DNA from: Caryophanales bacterium UBA7057
GTDB taxonomy: Bacteria; Bacillota_I; Bacilli_A; RF39; UBA660
Assembly: GCA_002493865.1 (NCBI GenBank)
Contig: DLAC01000009.1
Location: 1-22,687, forward strand
Reading direction: 5' to 3'
Length of the DNA stretch: 22,687 bases
In this document: one piece after another, positions 14,431 to 22,027 of the stretch
Layout: each line of letters starts with the position of its first letter
How positions within the stretch are numbered: position 1 is the stretch's first letter
Made by a program: the position numbers and the translations under genes
Notes under the pieces: model-generated
Database searches by the model: none
Told to the model about the DNA's origin: nothing
What the model saw: only the letters and a program-made list of their open reading frames with translations

Positions 14431-15139
14431 CATAAACCTCCATAAATCGTTGATACAGTTTCTGACATTTCTCTGGATTCATTTCTTCTAAATCTTCATA
14501 CGGATAAGAAATTCCTAACTTTTTATATTTTTCTTTTCCCATCGTATGGTATGGTAAAAATTCAATACGCTCAATATTTTGAATATTTCGAAGTACCAAA
14601 GACAATTTTTCCAAGTAAGAGTCATGATCCATGATTCCTGGAACAATCACCTGACGAATCCAAACAGGAACACCACTTTTATTTAAAGAATCGATAAACT
14701 TTAAAGAATCATCCATTTCCATTCCTGTAATTTCTTGATATCCTTCCCGTGTTGCATGTTTGATATCTAATAAAACTAAATCTATATAGGAAAGAAGTTC
14801 TTCATAATCACCATTTCCAACACCAGCAGTATCTAGCGCAATATGAATTCCTTCTTTCTTTAAAATTTTACAGACTTCAATTAGAAATTCGCTTTGCAAA
14901 AGAGGTTCTCCACCAGAGAATGTGACACCCCCTTGATTTCTCCGAAAGTATGACCTATTCCTTAGAATCTTTTTTGCAAGATCCTCTGCTCTAACATTTG
15001 GTTTTCCCATCTTCCACATTTCTGGATTATGACAGTACTTACATCGGAGTTTACATCCTGATAAAAATACAACTGTACGAATTCCTGGTCCATCGACAAG
15101 TCCAAAACTTTCGATGGAATCAACACACCCCATCTTCAT
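14408..15139 (-). CDS. pflA: Pyruvate formate-lyase activating enzyme
   Basis: This radical-SAM enzyme installs the glycyl radical on PflB under anoxic conditions. The 243-aa product has the cluster motif Cys29-x3-Cys33-x2-Cys36 (CKLRCKYC) followed by HNP, the GGEPLLQ SAM-binding segment and the short, single-cluster architecture of PFL activases (no extra ferredoxin domain). The start ATG overlaps the pflB stop in TAATG, and the ribosome site is weak, so translation should depend on coupling to pflB. The frame closes at a TGA, which argues against a TGA=Trp code. The gene end overlaps the first HExxH protein gene by 23 bases. Confidence 0.96.
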   Translation of the reverse strand: MKMGCVDSIESFGLVDGPGIRTVVFLSGCKLRCKYCHNPEMWKMGKPNVRAEDLAKKILRNRSYFRRNQGGVTFSGGEPLLQSEFLIEVCKILKKEGIHIALDTAGVGNGDYEELLSYIDLVLLDIKHATREGYQEITGMEMDDSLKFIDSLNKSGVPVWIRQVIVPGIMDHDSYLEKLSLVLRNIQNIERIEFLPYHTMGKEKYKKLGISYPYEDLEEMNPEKCQKLYQRFMEVYDGKGKKD

Positions 15140-17367
15140 TATAACTTCTCATGGAATGTTCTAGAAATGACTTCTTCTTGTTGTTTTTTTGTTAATCGGT
15201 TAAAGCGAACTGCATATCCAGATACACGAATCGTAAGTAGTGGATATTTGTCTGGGTGATTCATCGCATCAATTAAAGTTTCACGGTTTAAAACATTCAC
15301 ATTTAAGTGATGGGCACCTTGTACAAAATATCCATCTAATAACGTAACCAAATTTTCAATTTGCTCTTCCCTACTGTGACCTAAAGAGTTGGGAACAATA
15401 GAAAATGTATTACTAATTCCATCTCTACAACAATCTGCATAGTTTAATTTAGCAACAGAGTTTAAACTAGCAATAGCACCACTCATATCCCTTCCATGCA
15501 TTGGATTTGCGCCTGGTGCAAAAGCAACACCTGCTTTTCTTCCATCTGGAGTAGCCCCTGTTTTAGAACCATAAACAACATTTGAAGTAATGGTTAATAC
15601 AGATAACGTTGGATGTGCTTTTCTATAACATTCATGACTGGATAATTCTTTATAAAATTTATCCAGTACTTCTTTTGCAATATCATCTACCAGGTCATCA
15701 TCATTTCCATATTTAGGAAAATCTCCTTCAATTTCAAAATCAATCGCAATCCCTTCTTCGTTACGAATTGGTTTTACTTTGGCATATTTAATTGCAGATA
15801 AAGAGTCAGCGACAACAGAAAGTCCTGCAACTCCATAAGCCATCAAGCGATTGACACCCGTATCATGTAGAGCCATTTGTCCTGCTTCATAGGCATATTT
15901 ATCATGCATGTAATGAATAATATTCATTGCATTTGAGTAAATACCTGCGATCTTTTCTAACATTTTCCAGTAAGCAGTTTTTACTTTCTTGTAATCTAGA
16001 ATTTCATCTTCCATTTTATCAAATCCTGGAATCACCAGTTGATTCTTTACTTCATCCACTCCTCCATTCATGGAATAAAGAAGTGCCTTTGCAAGGTTAC
16101 AACGAGCTCCAAAGAATTGCATATCTTTTCCAACACGCATCGCTGATACACAACAAGCGATGGCATAGTCATCTCCATAAATTGGACGCATTACATCATC
16201 GTTTTCATATTGAATTGCATCTGTTTCAATAGACATTTTTGCACAATATTTTTTAAAGGTTTCTGGTAATTTCTCACTCCATAAAACCGTCATATTAGGT
16301 TCAGGTGCAGGATCTAGGTTAGTTAAAGTATGAAGAATACGAAAGCTTGTCTTGGTAACCATAGATTTTCCTTCTTCTGTAATTCCTCCGATAGAACAAG
16401 TCACCCAAGTTGGGTCCCCTGAAAACAATTCATCATAGTCTGGTGTTCTTAAATGTCTCGCAATTCTTAATTTAATAACAAATTGATCAATTAATTCTTG
16501 GACTCCTCTTTCATCTAAAGTACCATTTTCTAAATCTCTTTCAAAATAAATATCTAAAAAGGCATCTACTCGTCCTAAACTCATCGCGGCTCCATTATTT
16601 TCTTTAATGGCTGCTAAATATCCAAAATATAACCATTGAACTGCTTCCCTCGCATCTTTCGCAGGCTTAGAAATATCATATCCATATTTAGAAGCCATCT
16701 TTTTAATTTCATCTAACGCACGATACTGCATAGAAACGTCTTCTCTTAAATGAATAAGTTCTTCATTCATTGGTCCAGTTAATTGGTCTAAATCTTTTTT
16801 CTTTTCTTCCATCAGATAATCAATTCCATATAAAGCAATACGACGATAATCTCCAATAATCCTTCCTCGTCCATAAGCATCAGGAAGACCTGTTAATAAT
16901 CCAACATGTCTTGCCACCTTGATATCTTCTGTATAAGCATCAAATACACCTTGATTATGTGTTTTTCGAAATTCATTAAAATATTGATCCACAGTAGGAT
17001 TTAATTTATATCCATAGGCATCTAACTCCTGATATACCATACGAATTCCACCATATGGATTTACAATTCTTTTCAAAGGCGCATCTGTTTGAAGTCCTAC
17101 AATGACTTCGTTCTCTTTATCAATATACCCTGCTTCATAGGCATTAATTCCTGACATATGATCGGTATCAATATCTAATACATGTTTTTTTAATTCTTCT
17201 TTTAATAAGTCAGAACATTTAGACCATACATTTTCTGTTTTCTTCGTCGTTGATTCTAAAAAATCACTATCCCCATCATAGTCCTTATAGTTTTCTTTAA
17301 TAAAGTTACGAACATTAACCTCTTTACACCAAGAACCTTCTTGAAAGTTTTTCCATTCTTCTCTCAT
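15139..17367 (-). CDS. pflB: Formate C-acetyltransferase (pyruvate formate-lyase)
   Basis: The enzyme converts pyruvate and CoA to acetyl-CoA and formate in mixed-acid fermentation. At 742 aa it is of normal length. The catalytic cysteine pair is Cys405-Cys406 ([10 protein letters not shown]), and the radical site is Gly717 in RVSGYAVRF near the C-terminus; both are intact, so this is a true PFL and not one of the diol dehydratase-like relatives. The ATG at 17367 follows GGAGG by 10 bases. It is the first gene of the pflB-pflA-protease-protease unit, with an extended -10 promoter at 17391-17418 that gives a very short leader. Confidence 0.98.
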   Translation of the reverse strand: MREEWKNFQEGSWCKEVNVRNFIKENYKDYDGDSDFLESTTKKTENVWSKCSDLLKEELKKHVLDIDTDHMSGINAYEAGYIDKENEVIVGLQTDAPLKRIVNPYGGIRMVYQELDAYGYKLNPTVDQYFNEFRKTHNQGVFDAYTEDIKVARHVGLLTGLPDAYGRGRIIGDYRRIALYGIDYLMEEKKKDLDQLTGPMNEELIHLREDVSMQYRALDEIKKMASKYGYDISKPAKDAREAVQWLYFGYLAAIKENNGAAMSLGRVDAFLDIYFERDLENGTLDERGVQELIDQFVIKLRIARHLRTPDYDELFSGDPTWVTCSIGGITEEGKSMVTKTSFRILHTLTNLDPAPEPNMTVLWSEKLPETFKKYCAKMSIETDAIQYENDDVMRPIYGDDYAIACCVSAMRVGKDMQFFGARCNLAKALLYSMNGGVDEVKNQLVIPGFDKMEDEILDYKKVKTAYWKMLEKIAGIYSNAMNIIHYMHDKYAYEAGQMALHDTGVNRLMAYGVAGLSVVADSLSAIKYAKVKPIRNEEGIAIDFEIEGDFPKYGNDDDLVDDIAKEVLDKFYKELSSHECYRKAHPTLSVLTITSNVVYGSKTGATPDGRKAGVAFAPGANPMHGRDMSGAIASLNSVAKLNYADCCRDGISNTFSIVPNSLGHSREEQIENLVTLLDGYFVQGAHHLNVNVLNRETLIDAMNHPDKYPLLTIRVSGYAVRFNRLTKKQQEEVISRTFHEKL

Positions 17368-17390
17368 TTTTATTCTTCCTCCATGATATT

Positions 17391-17418
17391 ATTATACCAT
17401 CGAAGTAATAGATTCAAA
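17391..17418 (-). promoter_or_regulatory. Candidate extended -10 promoter of pflB
   Basis: On the minus strand a perfect TATAAT (17391-17396) preceded by TGG (extended -10), a 16-base spacer and TTTGAA (17413-17418). The start would lie near 17384, a base or two before the GGAGG. The gap to the divergent glycosyltransferase gene (17368-17532) holds nothing else I can support. Confidence 0.6.
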
Positions 17419-17478
17419 CTAAAACATAATAAAATTGACATTCAAAAAGTGTACAATCATTCATTTTATTTTCTAGGA

Positions 17479-17508
17479 ATGACATTATCAAAAATTTCCA
17501 CATATACT
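17479..17508 (+). promoter_or_regulatory. Candidate sigma-A promoter of the glycosyltransferase gene
   Basis: ATGACA (17479-17484), an 18-base spacer and TATACT (17503-17508), which puts the start about 17 bases before the ATG. A better -35, TTGACA at 17435-17440, has no matching -10. Confidence 0.45.
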
Positions 17509-17532
17509 GATAGTAAAAGAAAGAGGAAAATT

Positions 17533-18630
17533 ATGGAAAAAAAATTCAAAATTTGTGTTTACGCGATTAGTAAAAATGAGGAAAAGTATGTAAATAAATG
17601 GTTAGAATCTGTCAAAGAAGCGGATGATATTTATGTACTTGACACAGGCTCTACAGATCAAACTGTAAAGTTACTAAAACAAGGCGGATGCCATGTAAAA
17701 GTGAAAGAAATAAATCCTTGGAGATTCGATGAAGCAAGAAATCTCTCTTTAGAGATGGTTCCAGAAGACACGGATGTTTGTGTCTGTATTGATTTAGATG
17801 AAAGTTTTAATCCTGGTTGGAGAAAAGAAATTGAGAATATTTGGAATGATTCATGTACTAGATTACGCTATATGTACCATTGGAAACTAGATGAAAAAGG
17901 AAATCCAATTACCTATTTTTATTTAGATAAAATTCATTCTAGAAAAGGTTATACTTGGAAACATCCAGTTCATGAAGTATTAACCTATGAAGGAGAAGGA
18001 ATAGAAAATTTTATAACAACAGATAAAATTGTTTTAAAACACTATCCAGATGTTACAAAATCTAGAGGTAGTTATTTACCTCTTTTAGAATTATCTGTAA
18101 AGGAAGATCCAGAAGATGATAGAAATATGCATTATCTAGGCAGAGAATATATGTTTTATGAAAAATGGAATTTAGCGATTGACACTCTATTACGCCATCT
18201 TTCTTTAAAACGTGCAACTTGGAAAGATGAACGATGTGCATCTATGAGATTTATCAGTCGTTGTTACCAGGCATTGAATCGACCAATAGAAGCAGAAATG
18301 TGGATTACAAAAGCAACAGAAGAAGCACCCTATGTAAGAGAACCATGGGTTGAAAAAGCTTTTCTTTGTTATCAGCAAAATCGTTATCCAGAAGTGATTA
18401 AAAATTGTGAAATGGCGCTCACAATAAATCAAAAAGAAAGGAACTATATTCAAGAAAGATTTTGCTTTGATTCAACAATTGATGACCTACTATCTATTAG
18501 TTATTATCAATTAGGAAATCTAGATCAAGCTATTTTACATGCAAAACAAGCAATAGAATATAATAAAGAAGATCCAAGACTAAGAAAAAATCTTGAATTC
18601 TTGTTAAAAGAGAAAGAGAAAGAAAAATAA
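17533..18630 (+). CDS. GT2-family glycosyltransferase with C-terminal TPR-like repeats
   Basis: The 365-aa product opens with a GT-A fold: KICVYAISKNEEKYV (6-20), DTGSTDQT (37-44), WRFDEARN (63-70) and the metal-binding DLDE (87-90). Residues about 200-360 are helical with TPR-like periodicity (for instance PEVIKNCEMALTINQ and GNLDQAILHAKQAIEYNKED). Enzymes of this GT2-TPR type glycosylate proteins or build oligosaccharides in the cytoplasm; there is no signal peptide. The ATG at 17533 has AGAGG six bases upstream; the frame is open to 17341 but that stretch runs into the pflB gene and is not coding. The next gene, 85 bases on, codes a Thr-rich collagen-like protein, a plausible acceptor, but the donor sugar and target are inference. 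Confidence 0.88.
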   Translation: MEKKFKICVYAISKNEEKYVNKWLESVKEADDIYVLDTGSTDQTVKLLKQGGCHVKVKEINPWRFDEARNLSLEMVPEDTDVCVCIDLDESFNPGWRKEIENIWNDSCTRLRYMYHWKLDEKGNPITYFYLDKIHSRKGYTWKHPVHEVLTYEGEGIENFITTDKIVLKHYPDVTKSRGSYLPLLELSVKEDPEDDRNMHYLGREYMFYEKWNLAIDTLLRHLSLKRATWKDERCASMRFISRCYQALNRPIEAEMWITKATEEAPYVREPWVEKAFLCYQQNRYPEVIKNCEMALTINQKERNYIQERFCFDSTIDDLLSISYYQLGNLDQAILHAKQAIEYNKEDPRLRKNLEFLLKEKEKEK

Positions 18631-18686
18631 AATTTAAAAAATTACAAATCTCCCTGACGTACACCCAGTAAAAAAATAAATTGCAT

Positions 18687-18695
18687 CATATATTA
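18687..18695 (+). promoter_or_regulatory. Possible mother-cell sigma (SigE/SigK-like) -10 element
   Basis: CATATATTA matches the CATAnnnTA -10 consensus of Bacillus SigK and is also compatible with SigE. It lies 20 bases before the start of the collagen-like gene. No AC-type -35 is present at 15-17 bases; the nearest, at 18663-18664, is 22 bases away. No sigma-A -35 fits either. This is a weak call. Confidence 0.25.
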
Positions 18696-18715
18696 TGGGT
18701 AGAAAGGAGATTAAT

Positions 18716-19309
18716 ATGTTTCAAGATTTTTGTGAAAAAAATGAACAAAAAAGAAAAATTCCGTGTCACTGTTATTTAATAGGACCTACCGGACCTACTG
18801 GGCCTCAAGGAGCTCCTGGCGGAGCAACTGGACCTACCGGACCTACTGGACCTCAAGGATTACTCGGTCCAACAGGATCTACTGGACCTACTGGGCCTCA
18901 AGGTTTAACTGGTGCTACAGGACCTACCGGACCTACTGGGCCTCAGGGATTAACTGGTGCAACTGGACCTACTGGACCTACGGGACCTCAAGGATTACTC
19001 GGTTCCACTGGACCTACTGGACCGACTGGACCTACAGGTGCAACACCAACTTTAGCAATTGGAACTGTAACAACTGGTCTTCCTGGAAGTTCAGCAAATG
19101 TTACAATCACAGGAACGGCACCAAACTTTATCTTAAACTTTACAATACCAGCTGGACCGACTGGGTCAACAGGGCCTACGGGACCTCAAGGATTACTCGG
19201 TTCTACTGGACCAACTGGGCCTACGGGACCTCAAGGATTACTCGGTTCCACTGGACCTACTGGACCAATTGGACCTACAGGGCCTACAGGGCCATCAGGA
19301 ACAGCCTAA
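18716..19309 (+). CDS. Collagen-like Gly-X-Thr repeat protein (BclA-like)
   Basis: The 197-aa product has a short N-terminal head ([22 protein letters not shown], positions 1-22 abbreviated here by its three Cys at 6, 17 and 19), then GXY triplets, a globular insert of about 45 residues ([10 protein letters not shown]...[11 protein letters not shown]) and more GXY triplets to the end. The triplets are mainly GPT, GPQ and GLL/GLT, in 15-residue units of the type [15 protein letters not shown]. Such proteins trimerise and, in Bacillus and Clostridium, coat spores (BclA) with glycans on Thr. The ATG at 18716 follows AAAGGAG by six bases. No secretion signal or LPxTG, as in spore-surface proteins assembled from the mother cell. 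It follows a glycosyltransferase gene. Confidence 0.9.
   Translation: MFQDFCEKNEQKRKIPCHCYLIGPTGPTGPQGAPGGATGPTGPTGPQGLLGPTGSTGPTGPQGLTGATGPTGPTGPQGLTGATGPTGPTGPQGLLGSTGPTGPTGPTGATPTLAIGTVTTGLPGSSANVTITGTAPNFILNFTIPAGPTGSTGPTGPQGLLGSTGPTGPTGPQGLLGSTGPTGPIGPTGPTGPSGTA
18782..19300 (+). repeat. 45-bp coding tandem repeats of the collagen-like gene
   Basis: Near-identical 45-bp units (each coding a 15-residue [15 protein letters not shown] block) occur about five times before the globular insert (to about 19040) and two to three times after it (from about 19150). The 11-base word GGACCTACTGG recurs many times. Long identical words make length changes by slippage or recombination likely and can also collapse in short-read assembly. 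Confidence 0.85.
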
Positions 19310-19313
19310 TACG

Positions 19314-19353
19314 AAAAAAAGACCTTAGATATAGAAAATCTAAAGTCTTTTTT
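19314..19353. terminator. Bidirectional terminator between convergent genes
   Basis: AAAAAAGAC (19315-19323) pairs with GTCTTTTTT (19345-19353) and TTAGAT (19325-19330) with ATCTAA (19338-19343), with one C-A mismatch and a 7-base loop. It serves the collagen-like gene on plus and overlaps the last codons of the NUDIX gene on minus. Confidence 0.8.
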
Positions 19354-19933
19354 CTTTTTTCCAATTTCTGTAAATTTCTATTAAATCTGGATCATTTTGA
19401 TTTTCTGGAAGACAATTCTCTTCAAAGAACTCCATTTTCTTTGATTCTTTATCCCATTTTAATTTTCCAGAATATTTTCTGATACAATATAATGAAGTGT
19501 TATTATATACAATATCACCCGTTGGATAATAATTTCTCCTAGATTTCCCAGATACTGTGCATATAAACTCCAAATCTTCTATTTTTACATCTAAATTCGT
19601 TTCTTCTTTGACTTCACGAATAATTACTTGTTCAAAACTTTCTCTCACTTCTTGACAACCACCAGGAAGACCCCATTTATTTCGGTCAGAACGACTTTGT
19701 AAAAGAATTCTTCCATCCTCATCTAAAATAATAGCAGCCGCTCCGTCTTGTAATATAGGAATCGTATGAGCGAGTTCACCCATACAAAGGCGAATAAATA
19801 CAGGATAACCGATTTCTCTACTAACTATTAGAATTTCTTCCTCTGTTAAATTTTTTACAATATGAGTAAATTGAGAATAAGGCATTTTCTTAAGTTCTTC
19901 TGCCACTAATTTTAGTTGCTCTACTTCTTTCAT
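19340..19933 (-). CDS. NUDIX hydrolase
   Basis: NUDIX enzymes hydrolyse nucleoside diphosphates linked to another group. The 197-aa product has an extra N-terminal helical region (1-58) of unknown role and then the NUDIX fold, starting GAAAIILDEDGRILLQSR (64-81). The NUDIX box is complete, G92-x5-E98-x7-REVKEETNL (106-114), with Asn in place of the usual Gly near the end. The substrate cannot be told. The start at 19933 follows AGGTGA by seven bases; a longer frame reaching 20029 passes through the promoter and is not used. The gene is monocistronic, with a promoter at 19959-19964 and the convergent terminator at its end. Confidence 0.93.
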   Translation of the reverse strand: MKEVEQLKLVAEELKKMPYSQFTHIVKNLTEEEILIVSREIGYPVFIRLCMGELAHTIPILQDGAAAIILDEDGRILLQSRSDRNKWGLPGGCQEVRESFEQVIIREVKEETNLDVKIEDLEFICTVSGKSRRNYYPTGDIVYNNTSLYCIRKYSGKLKWDKESKKMEFFEENCLPENQNDPDLIEIYRNWKKEKRL

Positions 19934-19958
19934 TTTATAATCACCTACCTCAATTACT

Positions 19959-19964
19959 ATTATA
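19959..19964 (-). promoter_or_regulatory. Extended -10 of the NUDIX gene
   Basis: A perfect TATAAT on the minus strand, preceded by TGG as in extended -10 promoters. No good -35 lies 17 bases upstream; the spacer is T-rich from the preceding terminator. Confidence 0.5.
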
Positions 19965-19973
19965 CCAATATAC

Positions 19974-20008
19974 AAAAAAATACCAGATACAAACTTTACC
20001 CAGTATTT
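19974..20008 (-). terminator. Probable terminator of the ABC exporter operon
   Basis: On the minus strand AAATACTGG (20000-20008) pairs with CTGGTATTT (19978-19986), including two G-U pairs, around a 13-base loop, and is followed by seven U. It lies about 37 bases after the ATPase stop codon. Confidence 0.5.
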
Positions 20009-20044
20009 ACACCTAATTACATGTTGCAATGAGATTTTTTATAC

Positions 20045-20686
20045 TTATAACTTTATTTCTCCAACAATAGAGCCTTCTTCAATGTTGTATATTTTGTCAC
20101 ACAATACTTTTAAATCTTCTTTATTATGACTAGCCAAAAGAATGATTTTTCCTTCCTTTTTTAATTCTTTGATAATATCTCGAACTATGAATATACTTTT
20201 TTCATCCAGTGCATTTGTTGGCTCATCTAAAAGAATAATTTGTTGGTCTTCCATAATTGCTTGTAAAATTCTTAGTTTTTGTTTCATTCCTAAAGAATAC
20301 TCTTTATATTTCATATCTTTATATTCTTCTAAACCAATTTTTTTCATCAAAGAAATAATATGTTCATCATCTTTCTTATTATTAATTGTATACAACAAAT
20401 CAAGGTTTTCTAATCCAGTTAAATACGGATAAAATCCTGGGTCTTCCAACAATATTCCAATAGTTCTTAAATCAAAATCCTCGTGAATAATAGATACATC
20501 ATCTACTTTTATATCACCTGAAGTTGGATATATTAAAGTTGATATTGCACGAAATAGCATTGTTTTTCCAGAACCATTTCTTCCATAAAAACCATATACA
20601 TTACCACTAGTTAATTTCAAATTAATATCACATAATATTTTCTTTTTTCCTATTTTCTTATTATAATTTACTAACTCAATTTTCAT
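20045..20686 (-). CDS. ABC transporter ATP-binding protein (ABC-2 / bacteriocin-immunity type)
   Basis: The 213-aa ATPase powers the exporter formed by the two upstream membrane proteins. It has Walker A GRNGSGKT (35-42), a Q-loop in which Gln is replaced by Glu (GILLEDPGFYP, 77-87), the signature SLGMKQ (131-136), Walker B ILLDEP (151-156) and the switch His187 (ASHN). The Glu at the Q-loop and the EDPGFYPYLTGLENL wording are seen in ATPases of lantibiotic-immunity and antimicrobial-resistance exporters. The ATG at 20686 lies five bases after GGAGG; a longer start at 20704 precedes that site. It overlaps the permease gene by 11 bases, so it is coupled to it. The exported substrate is unknown. 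Confidence 0.93.
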   Translation of the reverse strand: MKIELVNYNKKIGKKKILCDINLKLTSGNVYGFYGRNGSGKTMLFRAISTLIYPTSGDIKVDDVSIIHEDFDLRTIGILLEDPGFYPYLTGLENLDLLYTINNKKDDEHIISLMKKIGLEEYKDMKYKEYSLGMKQKLRILQAIMEDQQIILLDEPTNALDEKSIFIVRDIIKELKKEGKIILLASHNKEDLKVLCDKIYNIEEGSIVGEIKL

Positions 20687-21353
20687 AATTACCTCCAATA
20701 TCACAATGTAAGTATAGTTTATGTATTAACCAGATTACTATAACACAACTAGTAACTGTAATTAAATTAATAGAATTTGCAGAATTTAGACTAATAAAGG
20801 GTATCCAATGCCCATATGCATTTGGAACTTTTAATAAAACCATTATCCCAATTAAAACAAGTATGTAACTATAAATGTACTTTTTTATTGCAATGGAAAT
20901 ACAAATTACCAATAAACTCAAAAAGCTATTTTCTATTACGTATTGTAACACAACTTGAAACAGATTCAAGTCCAATGAAATTTCATAAGGTTTTGAGAAA
21001 ACAATAATTTGTAATATTGCAAAAAAAGTATGAAATAATAATGCATAAATAATAGTTCGGTATAAAACCTTTTTTATATAAACTTTCCTATTTTTATATC
21101 TAGTATTAAATCTAATTAACTGATTATAACTATAGTTAGATATTAAAAATAAACTACCAACAATCGGAATTAGCCAAAATACGTTTGCTATTAAATTATC
21201 CCCCTGTGTAAATAATAACCGTTTCATAAAAATAATAGAATCTCCCTCATATAGAGAATCAATATAAGGAGATTTTAATATAAGAACAGCTCCAATTAAA
21301 ACTACTATTAAAATCATATTTTTAACTTTAATTTTCCTTATTGTTTTTATCAT
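20676..21353 (-). CDS. ABC exporter membrane subunit, about six spans (second permease)
   Basis: The 225-aa product has a basic N-terminus (MIKTIRKIKVKN), a first membrane segment at 13-27, a second near 58-72, and about four more through 205-212, with a lysine/arginine-rich cytoplasmic loop after the second (FNTRYKNRKVYIKK). This is the size and layout of ABC-2 type permeases. No sequence signature assigns it further. The start at 21353 overlaps the upstream permease by 26 bases; its ribosome site AAGGGAG is 12 bases away, so coupling probably helps. It is followed by the ATPase with an 11-base overlap. Confidence 0.75.
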   Translation of the reverse strand: MIKTIRKIKVKNMILIVVLIGAVLILKSPYIDSLYEGDSIIFMKRLLFTQGDNLIANVFWLIPIVGSLFLISNYSYNQLIRFNTRYKNRKVYIKKVLYRTIIYALLFHTFFAILQIIVFSKPYEISLDLNLFQVVLQYVIENSFLSLLVICISIAIKKYIYSYILVLIGIMVLLKVPNAYGHWIPFISLNSANSINLITVTSCVIVIWLIHKLYLHCDIGGNYEN

Positions 21354-22014
21354 TTAACATATAATCTCCCTTCCCCATAAATTTTATAGAAAGTATGATC
21401 AATAATAGAATCAATCCAATTATTAAAAGAAAAACAAATAAATATGATTCATAAACAGAAGGTAGTACAAAAAGATAACTAAAACTAAAGCTTATATGAT
21501 CAAAATAATAAAAATTATAATTGTCTAGAATCAAGTCTAAAATCGTAAAAATACTAATAAACAAGCAACTAGATAATACTCTTTTTTTCACTTTAGAATC
21601 TATCAAACGAATGATACTAATTAATAATAGTAATACTAAAATGTCGCTGATAATATAAAGTAGAATCGATGAGAAGTTAGAAATAAATGGTTGAATGTTC
21701 ATGATAAATATTGGAACATTTAACATAACAAAGAATAGACTAATATATTTTAAACTTTTGATCATAGATTTTAAAAAATAAGAAACCATCGATTTATGCC
21801 TAAAAATAATACTTGTATAATTAAGCGATGAAAATATTTGATAGTCTATAAAAATGAGAAATAATAAAATAGAATATCGATAAGGAATCACAGAGAATTT
21901 AGAAATGTACAATTTCATAAATTCACTACGAATATCATTTCCAATGAAATAACCCAAGACTAGAGGAAATAAAATACAAAGAAATAATGTGAAATTTTTA
22001 AGTAATTTTTTCAT
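21328..22014 (-). CDS. ABC exporter membrane subunit, about six spans (first permease)
   Basis: The 228-aa product is very hydrophobic (Leu/Ile/Phe/Ser-rich) with about six membrane segments, beginning MKKLLKNFTLFLCILFPLVL and ending LLIILSIKFMGKGDYM. Its size matches the other permease, and the two probably form a heterodimer with the ATPase. The ATG at 22014 is nine bases after AAAAGG; the ATG at 22023 abuts that site and is unlikely. It begins 13 bases after the exported-protein gene and overlaps the next permease by 26 bases. Confidence 0.75.
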   Translation of the reverse strand: MKKLLKNFTLFLCILFPLVLGYFIGNDIRSEFMKLYISKFSVIPYRYSILLFLIFIDYQIFSSLNYTSIIFRHKSMVSYFLKSMIKSLKYISLFFVMLNVPIFIMNIQPFISNFSSILLYIISDILVLLLLISIIRLIDSKVKKRVLSSCLFISIFTILDLILDNYNFYYFDHISFSFSYLFVLPSVYESYLFVFLLIIGLILLLIILSIKFMGKGDYMLNDKNNKEN

Positions 22015-22027
22015 ATATTCCATCCTT

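Noticed and set aside
17435..17440. Perfect TTGACA on the plus strand in the pflB/glycosyltransferase gap
   Set aside because: No -10 resembling TATAAT lies 16-19 bases downstream, so it is not called as a promoter.
17341..17532. N-terminal extension of the glycosyltransferase frame
   Set aside because: It would start inside pflB, crosses both promoters, and the GT2 fold begins directly after the ATG at 17533, which has a good ribosome site.
18763..19482. Long plus-strand frame rich in Trp, Tyr, Thr and Arg overlapping the collagen-like gene
   Set aside because: It is the frame-shifted reading of the GXY repeats, has no ribosome site and runs through the terminator at 19314-19353.
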